From contig CAVYPX010000009.1 of NCBI GenBank assembly GCA_963770485.1, positions 310,001 through 374,000 on the forward strand: a stretch of 64,000 nucleotides of DNA, read 5' to 3'. Under the pieces are notes generated by a model. It had not been told where the DNA came from. It did no database searches and was given only the letters and a program-made list of their open reading frames with translations. Below, in pieces: positions 24,414 through 32,952 of this stretch. Made by a program: the position numbers and the translations under genes. Each line of letters begins with the position of its first letter. The first letter of the stretch is position 1. The stretch is from CAVVEC01 sp963770485 (GTDB lineage: Bacteria; Acidobacteriota; Terriglobia; Terriglobales; Acidobacteriaceae).

Positions 24414-24446
24414 CAACGAAAAACGGCAGGGCCGACCCCCTGCCGT
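24414..24446 (-). terminator. Rho-independent terminator of the HU gene
   Basis: Stem ACGGCAGGG (24423-24431) with CCCTGCCGT (24438-24446); on the minus strand TTTTTCG follows. It is 25 bp downstream of the HU stop codon. Confidence 0.75.
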
Positions 24447-24470
24447 ATGCAAATGTAGAAACTTGAGCCC

Positions 24471-24752
24471 TTACTTGGTTCGGTTCACTGCCTTCTTCAG
24501 TTCAGCCCCGGGAGAAAACTTCGCCACTTTCCGAGCAGCGATCTTGATGGTGGCGCCCGTCTGCGGGTTACGCCCGTTGCGGGCTTTTCTCTGCGATACA
24601 GAGAATGTGCCAAAACCAATCAACGCTACCCGATCTCCTTTTTTCAGAGCAGCAGTCACGCTGTCCACGGTGGTGTCAATAGCGCCCGCGGCTTGCGCCT
24701 TGCTGATGTGGCAATTGGATGCGATTCGGTCAATGAGATCGGCTTTGTTCAT
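24471..24752 (-). CDS. HU family DNA-binding protein
   Basis: The 93-residue product MNKADLIDRIASNCHISKAQ has the full HU/IHF fold. The DNA-clamping arm GFGTFSVSQRKARNGRNPQTGATIKIAARKVAKFSPG includes the intercalating-proline segment RNPQTG, and the end is ELKKAVN. HU dimers bend and compact DNA. A GGAGAG Shine-Dalgarno lies before the ATG, a promoter candidate at 24832-24861 and a clear terminator downstream. The gene is monocistronic. It is the only nucleoid protein gene in the window. Confidence 0.96.
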   Translation of the reverse strand: MNKADLIDRIASNCHISKAQAAGAIDTTVDSVTAALKKGDRVALIGFGTFSVSQRKARNGRNPQTGATIKIAARKVAKFSPGAELKKAVNRTK

Positions 24753-24831
24753 CTTCTCTCCTGGCAGGTCTCTCTTAAACTCAGATCGTGCGGGGGAGCC
24801 TGCACTTCCTGAGTTCGAAACCCGGCGGCCC

Positions 24832-24861
24832 TATTTAGCTCCCGATAGAGAAGAAAGTCAA
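24832..24861 (-). promoter_or_regulatory. Candidate promoter of the HU gene
   Basis: On the minus strand TTGACT (24856-24861) is followed by TAAATA (24832-24837) at 18-bp spacing. The -35 is close to consensus and the -10 is weak. This lies in the 308-bp gap 24753-25060, which otherwise holds only a family C repeat at its far end. Confidence 0.4.
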
Positions 24862-25018
24862 CTGTGGAAATCCGCGCCAGATGCCTTGTTTGGTCCACCT
24901 TGGGGGAAATATGTCCAAAGGTCAGAAATTTTGACTCAAAAGAAGGCCACTCTCCTCGCCGGTTAGCGATTTAGGAGTAGAGAATGGCCATTTCAGCTGA
25001 AAACCGTGATCCGCAAGG

Positions 25019-25045
25019 GACGGGCGAGGACGCCCGTCCTCCATT
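25019..25045. repeat. Family C palindromic repeat
   Basis: GACGGGCGAGGACGCCCGTC followed by CTCCATT, just beyond the isocitrate lyase stop codon. The core GACGGGCGAGGACGCCCGTC is an almost perfect palindrome. Confidence 0.7.
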
Positions 25046-25060
25046 GCACGATCTGGATCC

Positions 25061-26488
25061 CTAGTCCCCTGACGGCAGCAGGCTCTCCTCGGGACCCGGC
25101 TCCTGGCCATGCAATTGAACCATGGTTTCGGAGGGGCAGTCGCCCAGGATCGGCTGGCAAGCCGCGTCCGGACCGCTCTTCGGGCGTACCTGAGGCTTCA
25201 TCTGTGCGAACTGCGCTGCCTCGGTCGAACCCGCCAGCGCGGTCACGGATGAGGTCCCGCCCGCAACCACCTGCGTGACCGCATCGAAATACCCAGTGCC
25301 GACGAAGCGCTGGTGTTTGACCGCCTCGTATCCGTGCTGGAATTCGCGGCTGAATTCTTTTTCCTGCAGCCGGGAGTATGCCGTCATCCCGGTCAGCTTG
25401 TATCCCCGCGCCAGTTCGAACATGCTGAGGTTCAGGGCATGGAAGCCGGCCAGGGTGATGAACTGGAACTTGTATCCCATGGCCGCCAGTTCCTTCTGGA
25501 AGCGGGCAATGGTGGCGTCGTCCAGCTTGGACTTCCAGTTGAACGAGGGCGAGCAGTTGTAAGCCAGCATCTTGCCCGGATACTTGGCGTGCACGCCTTC
25601 GGCAAAGCGCCGCGCCTCTTCCAGGTCAGGATGCGAAGTTTCGCACCACAGCAGGTCGGCATAGGGCGCGTAGGAAACGGCGCGCGCGATGGCGGATTCA
25701 ATCCCGCCACGAATGCAGAAGAATCCTTCCGCCGTTCGCTCTCCGGTCAGGAATTCGCGGTCGCGCGGGTCAATGTCGCTCGTCAGCAGGTGAGCGCTGT
25801 CGGCGTCGGTGCGAGCCATGATCAGCGTGGGTACGCCCATCACGTCCGCGGCCAGACGCGCCGCCACCAGCTTCTGGATGGCTTCTACAGTCGGGACCAG
25901 GACTTTACCGCCCAGGTGGCCGCACTTTTTCGCCGACGAAAGCTGATCTTCAAAATGGACGCAAGCGGCGCCCGCTTCGATCATGGCTTTCATCAGCTCG
26001 AAGGCGTTCAGGTTCCCGCCGAAGCCAGCTTCAGCGTCGGCAACCATGGGCGCAAACCAGTGAATTCCGTTCTTGCCTTCGGCGTGGTGGATCTGGTCAG
26101 CCCGCACCAGCGCCTGATTGATTCGGCGGACAAGGTTGGGCACGCTGTCGGCAGGATACAGACTCTGGTCAGGATACATCTGGCCGGCATCATTGGCATC
26201 GGCCGCGACTTGCCAGCCGCTCACGTAGATGGCCGACAAGCCGGCTTTCACCTGCTGAATCGCCTGGTTCCCGGTCATTGCCCCCAGGGCCGGCACGTAC
26301 GACTGCGTCTGCAGAAGGTCCCACAGCCGCTCCGCACCTTGGCGGGCCAGCGTGTGTTCGATGTGGATAGAGCCGCGCAGCCGCTCCACGTCCTGCAGGT
26401 TATAGGGCCGGGTTACTCCCGCCCAGCGCGAATTGGACTCCCAATCCGTTGTTAGTTTTGAGGGTTTTCCGTTTCCGTTACTTGCCAT
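25061..26488 (-). CDS. aceA: Isocitrate lyase
   Basis: Start at ATG 26488 (MASNGNGKPSKLTTDWESN), with an AAGGACAAG Shine-Dalgarno. The 475-residue product splits isocitrate to glyoxylate and succinate. The catalytic motif KKCGHLGGKVLVPT is present, along with the substrate and metal segments GFGGNLNAFELMKAMIEAGA, MARTDADSAHLLTSD and LAYNCSPSFNWK. Length is slightly longer than the E. coli enzyme (434), with a C-terminal tail after the AAQFAQMKPQ region. It follows aceB with a 61-bp gap on the same strand; together they form the glyoxylate shunt. A LysR gene diverges upstream. Confidence 0.97.
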   Translation of the reverse strand: MASNGNGKPSKLTTDWESNSRWAGVTRPYNLQDVERLRGSIHIEHTLARQGAERLWDLLQTQSYVPALGAMTGNQAIQQVKAGLSAIYVSGWQVAADANDAGQMYPDQSLYPADSVPNLVRRINQALVRADQIHHAEGKNGIHWFAPMVADAEAGFGGNLNAFELMKAMIEAGAACVHFEDQLSSAKKCGHLGGKVLVPTVEAIQKLVAARLAADVMGVPTLIMARTDADSAHLLTSDIDPRDREFLTGERTAEGFFCIRGGIESAIARAVSYAPYADLLWCETSHPDLEEARRFAEGVHAKYPGKMLAYNCSPSFNWKSKLDDATIARFQKELAAMGYKFQFITLAGFHALNLSMFELARGYKLTGMTAYSRLQEKEFSREFQHGYEAVKHQRFVGTGYFDAVTQVVAGGTSSVTALAGSTEAAQFAQMKPQVRPKSGPDAACQPILGDCPSETMVQLHGQEPGPEESLLPSGD

Positions 26489-26549
26489 AATTCTTGTCCT
26501 TATCGCGGTTGCGTCTTCCAGTATTGCTGGTCCTCGGGGAACTATCTGT

Positions 26550-28130
26550 CTAAAAGGGATCAATTTCTTGGTTCACGACCATCGCTTCGCTGATCCGGCG
26601 AGCTTCGCGGAACGTTTCCGGGGTTCCAGGATCACGGGCCGGGTTCGCCAGGATTTTTTCGAGTTCCTCGTCAAACAAACGCGTGATGAGCTCGGGCGTA
26701 TGCAAAACCGGGTTGCCAGAATCGTCTACGATGCGAGCCTGCTCGCTGTGCCGCATTCTTTGCGCGATCATCAAGCGGTAGATCCGGTCGGTCGCCAGAT
26801 CCTCCATGTAACCATCGAGCAGGCTGGCTCCTTTGCCGTTCAGCACGCCATTGCGATAGCGGATCACGGTCCTGATCGCGGCGCGCGTTCCGGTCAGCGT
26901 GCGCTGGCCGACGTCGCGGGGAACCGGCCGCAGATTGGGATAGCGCTCCGCCTGCGGCCTGCGGGCATGCAGCTGATTCGGGAAGGGAAACTGGTCGAGG
27001 GCGATCTGGTTTTGATCGGGATGGCCCGTCCAGGCGCCGTCCATCAGGCAGTCCGCCTCGTTCTTCTTGTCTTTCTCCAGAACTGCCAAGGCCCGGGCAT
27101 TTAATTCTGCGTCTTCGCGGCTGGGGTACAGCGCGGTCATTCCGCCGATCGCCAACGCGCCGCGCTTGTGGCAAATCTCGGGCAGGAGCTCACGCAGGTT
27201 CTGGAAGAACGCGACATTGTAGGGAATCGTGTTTCGGTCGGGCAGCACCCACTCTGGATCGCTCAAATTGAAATGGATGAGACTGGCCATGTAATCCCAG
27301 CGTCCGAGATTAAGGCCAAGAATGTGATCGCGCAGGTTGTAGAGGAATTCTTCCATCTGGAAGGCCAGGGGATGCGATTCCACCAAGGCCATGCACTTGA
27401 TGTAATTCCGCGGCCAGCCGCGCGCCTCGGCGATGGCTTTGAACAGATCGCTCCACCACAACGCTTCTTCAGCAGATTCGGATTTCGGAATATAGAAAGA
27501 AAGCGGATGCTTTAGTTCTGCCGGATCCACTCGAAAAGCCACGCGGGCTACGTCAAACAAAGACGCCGACGTCAGCTCCTCGCCGAAAATTCCGGCTTGA
27601 TGGATATGCAGGCCGCGCGCTCGGGTCCAGATCACCGTTGTGCTGGGCTGGATTCCGACTAGTTTGTCGCGTTTCTTGTCGAAGTAGGTCAAGGTGCCGC
27701 GTAAGGCTTCGAGGATGTTTTCGAGTGCAAGCTGCTGGTGGTCCCACTCATTCACTGTGGAATCTTCGAAGTCGAGCATCACTCCAGGCGCGCCCGAATT
27801 CAGCATTTTGACCACGAGCTCGGCGTCGTCAGCCGGACCGGTCATCTGATTGCGTTGGTCCTGGCACCACGCCGGCAATTCCACCTGCCAGCCATTGCGC
27901 ACAGCCGAGGCGGGATAGTGGTGGGTGGGTTTTTCCCCCAGGTGGGATTCGGCCAGTACTCGCTTCCTCTCCCGGATCAGAGCCTCTTGCCGGGGAGCAA
28001 AGCGCTGGTGCAGCGGGGTCAGGAATTCAAGGAAGCCCGGCGGCAGGTCGCGCTCGGGCTTGAATGCGGCCGGCGGGCGATTTAGTTGGAAACCTATTCC
28101 CGAAACGACATCGGTCGGCGAGCTGGCCAT
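26550..28130 (-). CDS. aceB: Malate synthase A
   Basis: Start at ATG 28130 (MASSPTDVVSGIGFQLN), with an AGAAGAGAG Shine-Dalgarno; the longer frame to 28229 is unlikely. The 526-residue product condenses glyoxylate with acetyl-CoA. Signature segments are MLDFEDSTVNEWDHQQLALE (metal and base region), VGIQPSTTVIWTRARGLH, and NLGRWDYMASLIHF near the active site. Length matches the A-form (about 530) rather than the 720-residue G-form. It is first in the aceB-aceA unit, which allows growth on acetate or fatty acids. Confidence 0.96.
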   Translation of the reverse strand: MASSPTDVVSGIGFQLNRPPAAFKPERDLPPGFLEFLTPLHQRFAPRQEALIRERKRVLAESHLGEKPTHHYPASAVRNGWQVELPAWCQDQRNQMTGPADDAELVVKMLNSGAPGVMLDFEDSTVNEWDHQQLALENILEALRGTLTYFDKKRDKLVGIQPSTTVIWTRARGLHIHQAGIFGEELTSASLFDVARVAFRVDPAELKHPLSFYIPKSESAEEALWWSDLFKAIAEARGWPRNYIKCMALVESHPLAFQMEEFLYNLRDHILGLNLGRWDYMASLIHFNLSDPEWVLPDRNTIPYNVAFFQNLRELLPEICHKRGALAIGGMTALYPSREDAELNARALAVLEKDKKNEADCLMDGAWTGHPDQNQIALDQFPFPNQLHARRPQAERYPNLRPVPRDVGQRTLTGTRAAIRTVIRYRNGVLNGKGASLLDGYMEDLATDRIYRLMIAQRMRHSEQARIVDDSGNPVLHTPELITRLFDEELEKILANPARDPGTPETFREARRISEAMVVNQEIDPF

Positions 28131-28403
28131 CGTTTCTCTCTTCTCCTTCGGAACCGTTAGTTCGTGGACACCGCTCTGATGGTGGCAACAGCCCAAAAGG
28201 TAGCCTCGAACCTGAGTTCGCGGCCTCAATGTAAGTCCAATCCTTACATGCGTTTCCGGCCTGCTACCCCGATGAAACCCTGGTGCTTGGAAGGACGGGA
28301 TTTCCTACCTGGTTGCGCTTCCCTGGCACAAAAAGCGGTGCGCCACGTCCTCGCGATTGTGGGGCAGCCGTCAGAAACCGTCAAACGGAACGTTTCTATC
28401 ACT

Positions 28404-28424
28404 CTGATAGATAATTGTTATCAG
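28404..28424. promoter_or_regulatory. Candidate LysR operator between aceB and the regulator gene
   Basis: CTGATA-N9-TATCAG forms a perfect inverted repeat (28404-28409 with 28419-28424), containing the ATA-N9-TAT core typical of LysR T-N11-A sites. It lies 55 bp before the regulator start, in the 250-bp divergent gap; a second, bulged repeat (GAAACCGT ... ACGTTTC) sits just upstream. Confidence 0.5.
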
Positions 28425-28479
28425 TAGCTCGGTTGTGATAATAAGGGGTTGTTAGGGCCCGCGAGCCCAGCCGAAGAAC

Positions 28480-29403
28480 ATGGAAATTAACCAGGTCGAG
28501 ACGTTTCTGGCGGTGGCGACATTCGGCGGCTTTCACCGCGCGGCGGAAGCCCTGCGCATAAGCCAGCCTGCCGTGAGTGCCCGAATCAAGGCGCTAGAAG
28601 AGTCCTTGGGAGTGAAGTTGTTTGCGCGCTCGCGCGGCGGCCTGATTGTTTCCGATGCGGGCAGGACATTTCGTCCCCACGCCGAGCAACTCCTGCGAAC
28701 GGCTTCGCTGGCACGCCAGGCCGTCCACGAACATCAATCGGCCAGCGCAAGTCCGCTACAGATTGCCGCCGCGCTTTCCATCTCCGTTTATTTTCTGCCG
28801 GACGTTCTGAAGCGCTTTCAACGGGCGCATCCCAACGTGATCATCAGCATTCGTCCAGGGCACTCGAAGGAAGTGTTGGACATGGTGCTGAACGAAGAGG
28901 CTGAAATTGGGCTGGCACGATCGCTCCAGCATCCGGAGGTTGAGACCATCAGCCTTCGCGATGATCCGCTGCTGCTGGTGGCCCACCCCAAGCGGGGTCC
29001 GAAACACTCCCGGCGAGCGCGTCTGGAACAGGTCGCGAGTTGGCCTCTAATCTTCTACGAGCGGGGATCGAGCGACTGGACCCTGACCCATAGCCTTTTT
29101 CGCACCGCCGGCCTGGTTCCGAATGTGGCTTTGGAAGTGGACTCGATTGAGACCGCCAAGCGCATGGTAGAACGCGGGCTCGGCCTTTCTTTCCTGCCCC
29201 AACTCGCGGTTTGGCACGAAATTCGCCAGCACAAGCTCTCTACGGTGAAGGTGCTGGATGCTGAGCCCCTGCGCCGAAGCCTCGATGTCATCCATCCACG
29301 GCGCCGTTCACTTCGGCCTGAGGCGCGAGCGTTTCTGCAGATGGTGCGGGAAGCAGCCAAACAGGAATCCCTGTCTGACAAGAATTTGCCCAAGGTCAAG
29401 TGA
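28480..29403 (+). CDS. LysR family transcriptional regulator
   Basis: The 307-residue product has the LysR N-terminal helix-turn-helix (MEINQVETFLAVATFGGFHR ... LRISQPAVSARIKALEESLG). A type 2 periplasmic-binding-like effector domain follows, with PLQIAAALSISVYFLPDVLK and EEAEIGLARSLQHPEVE. It is transcribed away from aceB-aceA, so regulation of the glyoxylate shunt, possibly through an acyl or organic-acid effector, is the natural inference. The known analogue is the separate IclR-type regulation of enteric bacteria; a LysR here would be a different solution. The effector is unknown. Confidence 0.92.
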   Translation: MEINQVETFLAVATFGGFHRAAEALRISQPAVSARIKALEESLGVKLFARSRGGLIVSDAGRTFRPHAEQLLRTASLARQAVHEHQSASASPLQIAAALSISVYFLPDVLKRFQRAHPNVIISIRPGHSKEVLDMVLNEEAEIGLARSLQHPEVETISLRDDPLLLVAHPKRGPKHSRRARLEQVASWPLIFYERGSSDWTLTHSLFRTAGLVPNVALEVDSIETAKRMVERGLGLSFLPQLAVWHEIRQHKLSTVKVLDAEPLRRSLDVIHPRRRSLRPEARAFLQMVREAAKQESLSDKNLPKVK

Positions 29404-29569
29404 AGTTTTTCAAGCTAAGCAGTCCATATGCCGAGGCACTCTCCCGATTTTCCTCCGCTCTCCACAATGGGGACCACATCTTCACAGAATCTACACAGCC
29501 AGAGCAAAGTTTTCTCTTGCGCGATGTGGGATGATGGCAGCATCCTTCAAGGCGCACCTTACAACCTCC

Positions 29570-30367
29570 ATGGCTCGACCGCCAGCAATTCAGTGGTACT
29601 ACAAGCAGTGGTTAGGCGATAACAAAGTCTTAGCCATGGATTGGGATGCTAGGGGGATGCATTTCCATTTGCTAATGCTGTCTATTCAGGAGGAGCCACC
29701 AGGCTCAATCCCCGAGGATACAAACGCGATACGTCGCTGGCTCAACCTCCCTTTCGGTTCCGTCGTCGCCGACCAGACCTGGAGGCGGGTGAAACCACAG
29801 ATCTTCGCTGCTTGGTTGCTACGGGATGGACGCTGGTTCAACTCCGGAATGGTTGAAACAATGGAGAGGCAGATCCGCTATCGGGAAAGGTATGAGAAAG
29901 AACCGAAAAGAGGAGCAAATCTAAAGAAGAAAAGAAGTAATAAGAATGAAGATCAATCAGAGCTTTTTAATGAGGGTTCCAGACAAGAAAATCTTCAAGC
30001 GCTTGCGGAGGAGATTGGTCATTTACATCCTGCAAACGAGCATAGGAGAAGTCTAGCATTGCCAGAGATGCAGCAGCAGGTGATTGCCGATGCAATTCAG
30101 CGCGATGGTTTCGAAGCAGTGCTTTCAGGAACAAAGAACTTGGCAGAAAAAGCAGCAAACTGGCCGTCCGCCGATCTGCGCTTTATGCCCAACCCAATCA
30201 AGTTTTATCGGGAAGGTGAGTATTTGAAGAACCCAGCAGTTTGGGAGAGGAAAAAGGAAAATGGACGAGAAGAGTGTACGCGCCATCCGGACTCTGGCCG
30301 CACGCAGTGGGGGACCTGCTGGGCCTGCTATTCCGAGGAATGTAGTAGCAAGCCCCAATCTGCTTGA
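29570..30367 (+). CDS. DUF1376/YdaU-like replication-initiator protein
   Basis: Start ATG 29570 (MARPPAIQWYYKQWLGDNK); an upstream frame overlapping the LysR gene is spurious. The 265-residue product has the DUF1376 pattern: WYYKQWLGDNKVLAMDWDAR, GMHFHLLMLSIQEEPPGSIP, IRRWLNLPFGSV, the initiator-like winged helix of phage replication modules. A very basic and AT-rich middle (LKKKRSNKNEDQSELF) and a C-terminal DnaD-like helical part follow. It overlaps the helicase-loader gene by 107 bp, an arrangement seen in phage replication cassettes. Codon use differs sharply from its neighbours, which suggests transfer. No integrase is nearby. Confidence 0.75.
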   Translation: MARPPAIQWYYKQWLGDNKVLAMDWDARGMHFHLLMLSIQEEPPGSIPEDTNAIRRWLNLPFGSVVADQTWRRVKPQIFAAWLLRDGRWFNSGMVETMERQIRYRERYEKEPKRGANLKKKRSNKNEDQSELFNEGSRQENLQALAEEIGHLHPANEHRRSLALPEMQQQVIADAIQRDGFEAVLSGTKNLAEKAANWPSADLRFMPNPIKFYREGEYLKNPAVWERKKENGREECTRHPDSGRTQWGTCWACYSEECSSKPQSA

Positions 30368-31133
30368 TGATTCACGGGCCTGTCCGCTCTGCGGAGGTAC
30401 TGGGTGGAAAAGTGTCGATCTCGGTGGTGACAGACGCGTAAGGCGCTGTGAGTGTTTCTTGGAGGGTCAAGCAATACGGTTGCGGGAGCTAGCTAATATT
30501 CCGGCGGTTCATGAGGAAAGCAATTTCTCAAACTACAAGACAGACACTAACACTATGCTAGCGCAGGCAAAGCTCACCATGCAGCAGTGGGCCGATCAAT
30601 ATCCTTTGCACCAAACAGGGCTTCTTTTAATTGGCCCGAGTGGTGTTGGGAAAACCCACCTATCAGTCGCAATAGTCAAGGAGTTGGTAAAGAAAGGTAT
30701 CCGGTGCCTATTCTGTGACTACCGTGAGCTTCTAAAGCAAATCCAGAACTCATACAATCCGTCTGTCGAGACGACAGAGTTGGAAGTTCTGCGCCCGGTA
30801 TTCGAAGCCGAAGTGCTGGTTCTGGACGATTTAGGCGCAGTCAAGCCCACCGGGTGGGTTTGGGACGCTGTCAGCATCGTGCTAAACACCCGCTACAACG
30901 ACAAACGGACTACGATCATCACCACCAATTTTGAGGACGGCCCCGCAAAAGGCGCAGTGATTGCGGAAAACCAGACTGCAGGCAGTAGAGACGCACAGGC
31001 GGCTGCCCGTAAAGAGACATTAGGTGATCGTATTGGAGAACGCATGCGCTCGCGTTTGTTCGAGATGTGTAGACTCGTGCGGGTCGATGGGAGAGATTAC
31101 CGTGAGAGATTTCGCAGTGCCAGCTCTCGGTAG
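30261..31133 (+). CDS. DnaC/DnaI-like AAA+ helicase loader
   Basis: The 290-residue product has an N-terminal zinc-binding pattern (CPLC at 41-44, CEC at 63-65), as in DnaI-type loaders. The AAA+ core has Walker A GPSGVGKT at 125-132 and Walker B VLVLDDLG around 186-192, with the family's RCLFCDYRELLKQIQ and TTIITTNFEDG segments. It probably loads the replicative helicase DnaB. Its start lies inside the upstream DUF1376-like gene. Possible origins are a captured phage cassette or the organism's own loader; the sequence alone does not tell. Confidence 0.88.
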   Translation: MDEKSVRAIRTLAARSGGPAGPAIPRNVVASPNLLDDSRACPLCGGTGWKSVDLGGDRRVRRCECFLEGQAIRLRELANIPAVHEESNFSNYKTDTNTMLAQAKLTMQQWADQYPLHQTGLLLIGPSGVGKTHLSVAIVKELVKKGIRCLFCDYRELLKQIQNSYNPSVETTELEVLRPVFEAEVLVLDDLGAVKPTGWVWDAVSIVLNTRYNDKRTTIITTNFEDGPAKGAVIAENQTAGSRDAQAAARKETLGDRIGERMRSRLFEMCRLVRVDGRDYRERFRSASSR

Positions 31134-31202
31134 GTTACACGGGGACGGATGCTCACGAGAAGTTCCTCCGTGCTCTGTGTGTCCTCTCTGGTAAATGCAT
31201 TC

Positions 31203-31214
31203 TAGAATGACCTC
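31203..31214 (+). promoter_or_regulatory. Candidate leaderless -10 box of the UvrC-like gene
   Basis: TAGAAT (31203-31208), then GACCTC, then GTG at 31215. The six-base spacing is the same as for yqeY, dusB, selD and the gene at 37817; no Shine-Dalgarno is present. Confidence 0.45.
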
Positions 31215-32366
31215 GTGCTTTCTCATCAACTCGAGTTCACCCCTGCACAAGACGCTGACGTATTTGCCTCAGTACCGGTTGCGCCTGCTGTGTTTCTCCT
31301 CCGCGGGGAGGATCCGCAATCCGAACCTTACGTCAGCAAAACGGCCAACCTGCGCCGCCGGCTGCAGCGGCTGCTTGGCGTACCCACTGAGCACAGCAAG
31401 AAACTGAACCTCCGCGATCGGGTGCGGTCGATTGAGTACACCCCGACTGGCTCAGACTTTGAATCTGGGTTCCTGCTCTACCGGCTGCTGCGTAGTGCTT
31501 TTCGCAAAACTTATTCTGACCGGCTCCGCCTGCGCTATGCGCCTCTGGTTAAGCTACACATCGAAAACGAGTACCCTCGGGCCTCAATCACTGCCCGGCT
31601 CGGCCGCGTCGGCGGACGAAACATCTATTACGGACCGTTTCCCTCACGCACTGCGGCGGAGAAATTCGCCAGCGATTCGCTGGATTTCTTCAAGATGCGC
31701 CGTTGTGTGGAGGATCTGCATCCTGATCCCAAGTTTCCTGGCTGCATCTACTCCGAGATGAAGATGTGCCTGGCGCCTTGTTTCAACGGCTGCACAGACG
31801 AGGAATACGGGACGGAAGTAGCCCGAGTGCAGGCCTATTTCGATACCAGCGGCCAGTCACTGGTGCGCGAGATTGCAATGCAGCGCGACGCGGCCTCTGC
31901 CAACCTGGAATTTGAGAACGCTGCCGCGCAGCACGCCCGATTGGAAAAGCTCCAGCCTTTGCTGAGCCAACTGCCGGAGATCGTTCACCGTATCGATCGC
32001 CTCGCGGCGGTGATGGTGCAGCCCAGCCCCAGCCCGCAGTCCGTCAACTTTTTTCGCGTCGAGGCCGGGCGGATTTCCGGCCCAGTGACATTTTCTATTC
32101 AACCCGCAGAACACACCAAGTCGCAGTCCATGGAGTCGCGCGTGCAGGAAGCGCTCGCAACCTTTCCCCCCACAACTGCGCCAACCGCGCTTGAGACCAT
32201 GGAGCATCTTGCCCTGCTGAAGCGCTGGTATTACCGCAGCAGCCGGAGTGGAGAAATCTTTTTTGCCGATGGCAAAGGACACTTGCCATTTCGGCGCATC
32301 GTCAGGGGCATTTCCCGCGTCTATCGTGGAGAGAAGCCTGACGCAGAAGCGCAGGCTGATTCATGA
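31215..32366 (+). CDS. UvrC-like protein lacking the C-terminal nuclease half
   Basis: The 383-residue product begins at GTG 31215. Residues 15-100 correspond to the UvrC GIY-YIG domain but are degenerate: the expected GVY is AVF and YIGKA is YVSKT, although the Arg-containing ANLRRRLQRLL helix remains. The Cys motif KFPGCIYSEMKMCLAPCFNG (metal-binding in UvrC) and a UVR-like helix pair (ANLEFENAAAQHARLEKLQP) are retained. The RNase H-type endonuclease and helix-hairpin-helix region are missing. A full-length uvrC is not in this window, so this is probably an accessory homologue comparable in outline to Cho, but inactive or altered at the 3' incision site. Confidence 0.8.
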   Translation: MLSHQLEFTPAQDADVFASVPVAPAVFLLRGEDPQSEPYVSKTANLRRRLQRLLGVPTEHSKKLNLRDRVRSIEYTPTGSDFESGFLLYRLLRSAFRKTYSDRLRLRYAPLVKLHIENEYPRASITARLGRVGGRNIYYGPFPSRTAAEKFASDSLDFFKMRRCVEDLHPDPKFPGCIYSEMKMCLAPCFNGCTDEEYGTEVARVQAYFDTSGQSLVREIAMQRDAASANLEFENAAAQHARLEKLQPLLSQLPEIVHRIDRLAAVMVQPSPSPQSVNFFRVEAGRISGPVTFSIQPAEHTKSQSMESRVQEALATFPPTTAPTALETMEHLALLKRWYYRSSRSGEIFFADGKGHLPFRRIVRGISRVYRGEKPDAEAQADS

Positions 32367-32382
32367 GAGATTGGAGGCAGTC

Positions 32383-32883
32383 ATGAATGCAGTGATGAAC
32401 AACGAACGCGACGGCGCCCTCCGCGAGCACCTGCTGTATCTGCTTCAAGGGGGCGGGGCACACGCCAAATTCGATGAAGTGATTGCCGACATTCCGGCCA
32501 AATTGCGCGGGCAAAAACCGGCCGGGATACCTCATTCGCTCTGGATGCTGCTCGAGCACCTGCGCATCGCTCAGTGGGACATCCTGGAGTTCAGCCGGAA
32601 TGCAAAACATGTCTCTCCGGACTGGCCGAAGGGGTACTGGCACAAGACCGAGGCGCCGCGCAATCCCGCCGTGTGGAATGCAAGCATCAAGAACTTCCGC
32701 GCCGATCTGAAAGCGATGCAGAGCCTCGTGAAGAATCCTAAGACCGATCTGTTCGCTAAAATCCCATGGGGCGACGGCCAGACGATCCTGCGCGAAGCCC
32801 TACTGGTTGCCGATCACAACGCCTATCACCTGGCACAGATGGTGGATGTGCGGAGGCTGCTAGGAGCCTGGCCGGCAAAGTGA
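32383..32883 (+). CDS. DinB family protein
   Basis: Start at ATG 32383 (MNAVMNNERDGALREHLLYL), with a perfect TTGGAGG Shine-Dalgarno; the longer frame overlaps the preceding gene. The 166-residue product is a four-helix DinB-like protein, with the His residues usual for metal binding in HSLWMLLEHLRIAQWDIL and VADHNAYHLAQMVDVRRLL. DinB-fold proteins include thiol-dependent S-transferases (YfiT, bacillithiol transferases); the specific substrate is unknown. It follows the UvrC-like gene by 16 bp, so the two are probably co-transcribed. Confidence 0.88.
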   Translation: MNAVMNNERDGALREHLLYLLQGGGAHAKFDEVIADIPAKLRGQKPAGIPHSLWMLLEHLRIAQWDILEFSRNAKHVSPDWPKGYWHKTEAPRNPAVWNASIKNFRADLKAMQSLVKNPKTDLFAKIPWGDGQTILREALLVADHNAYHLAQMVDVRRLLGAWPAK

Positions 32884-32897
32884 ATTACCAGCTTGCT

Positions 32898-32927
32898 CTG
32901 TCGTCCTGCGAGCGGAGTCGAGGCATC
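32898..32927. repeat. Family E repeat
   Basis: TCGTCCTGCGAGCGGAGTCG followed by AGGCATCTGC, just after the DinB stop. The same GTCATCCNGAGCGNAGTCGA core is near 20695 and 62633. Confidence 0.55.
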
Positions 32928-32952
32928 TGCTTCTTCCTGCCCTCTAATGTCC

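Noticed and set aside
29258..29569. Long N-terminal extension of the DUF1376-like gene overlapping the LysR gene
   Set aside because: The extension is the out-of-frame shadow of the LysR end and has no family similarity; ATG 29570 starts the family-like sequence.
29258..31133. Prophage
   Set aside because: Only two phage-like replication genes are present; no integrase, structural, lysis or repressor genes and no attachment repeats were seen.
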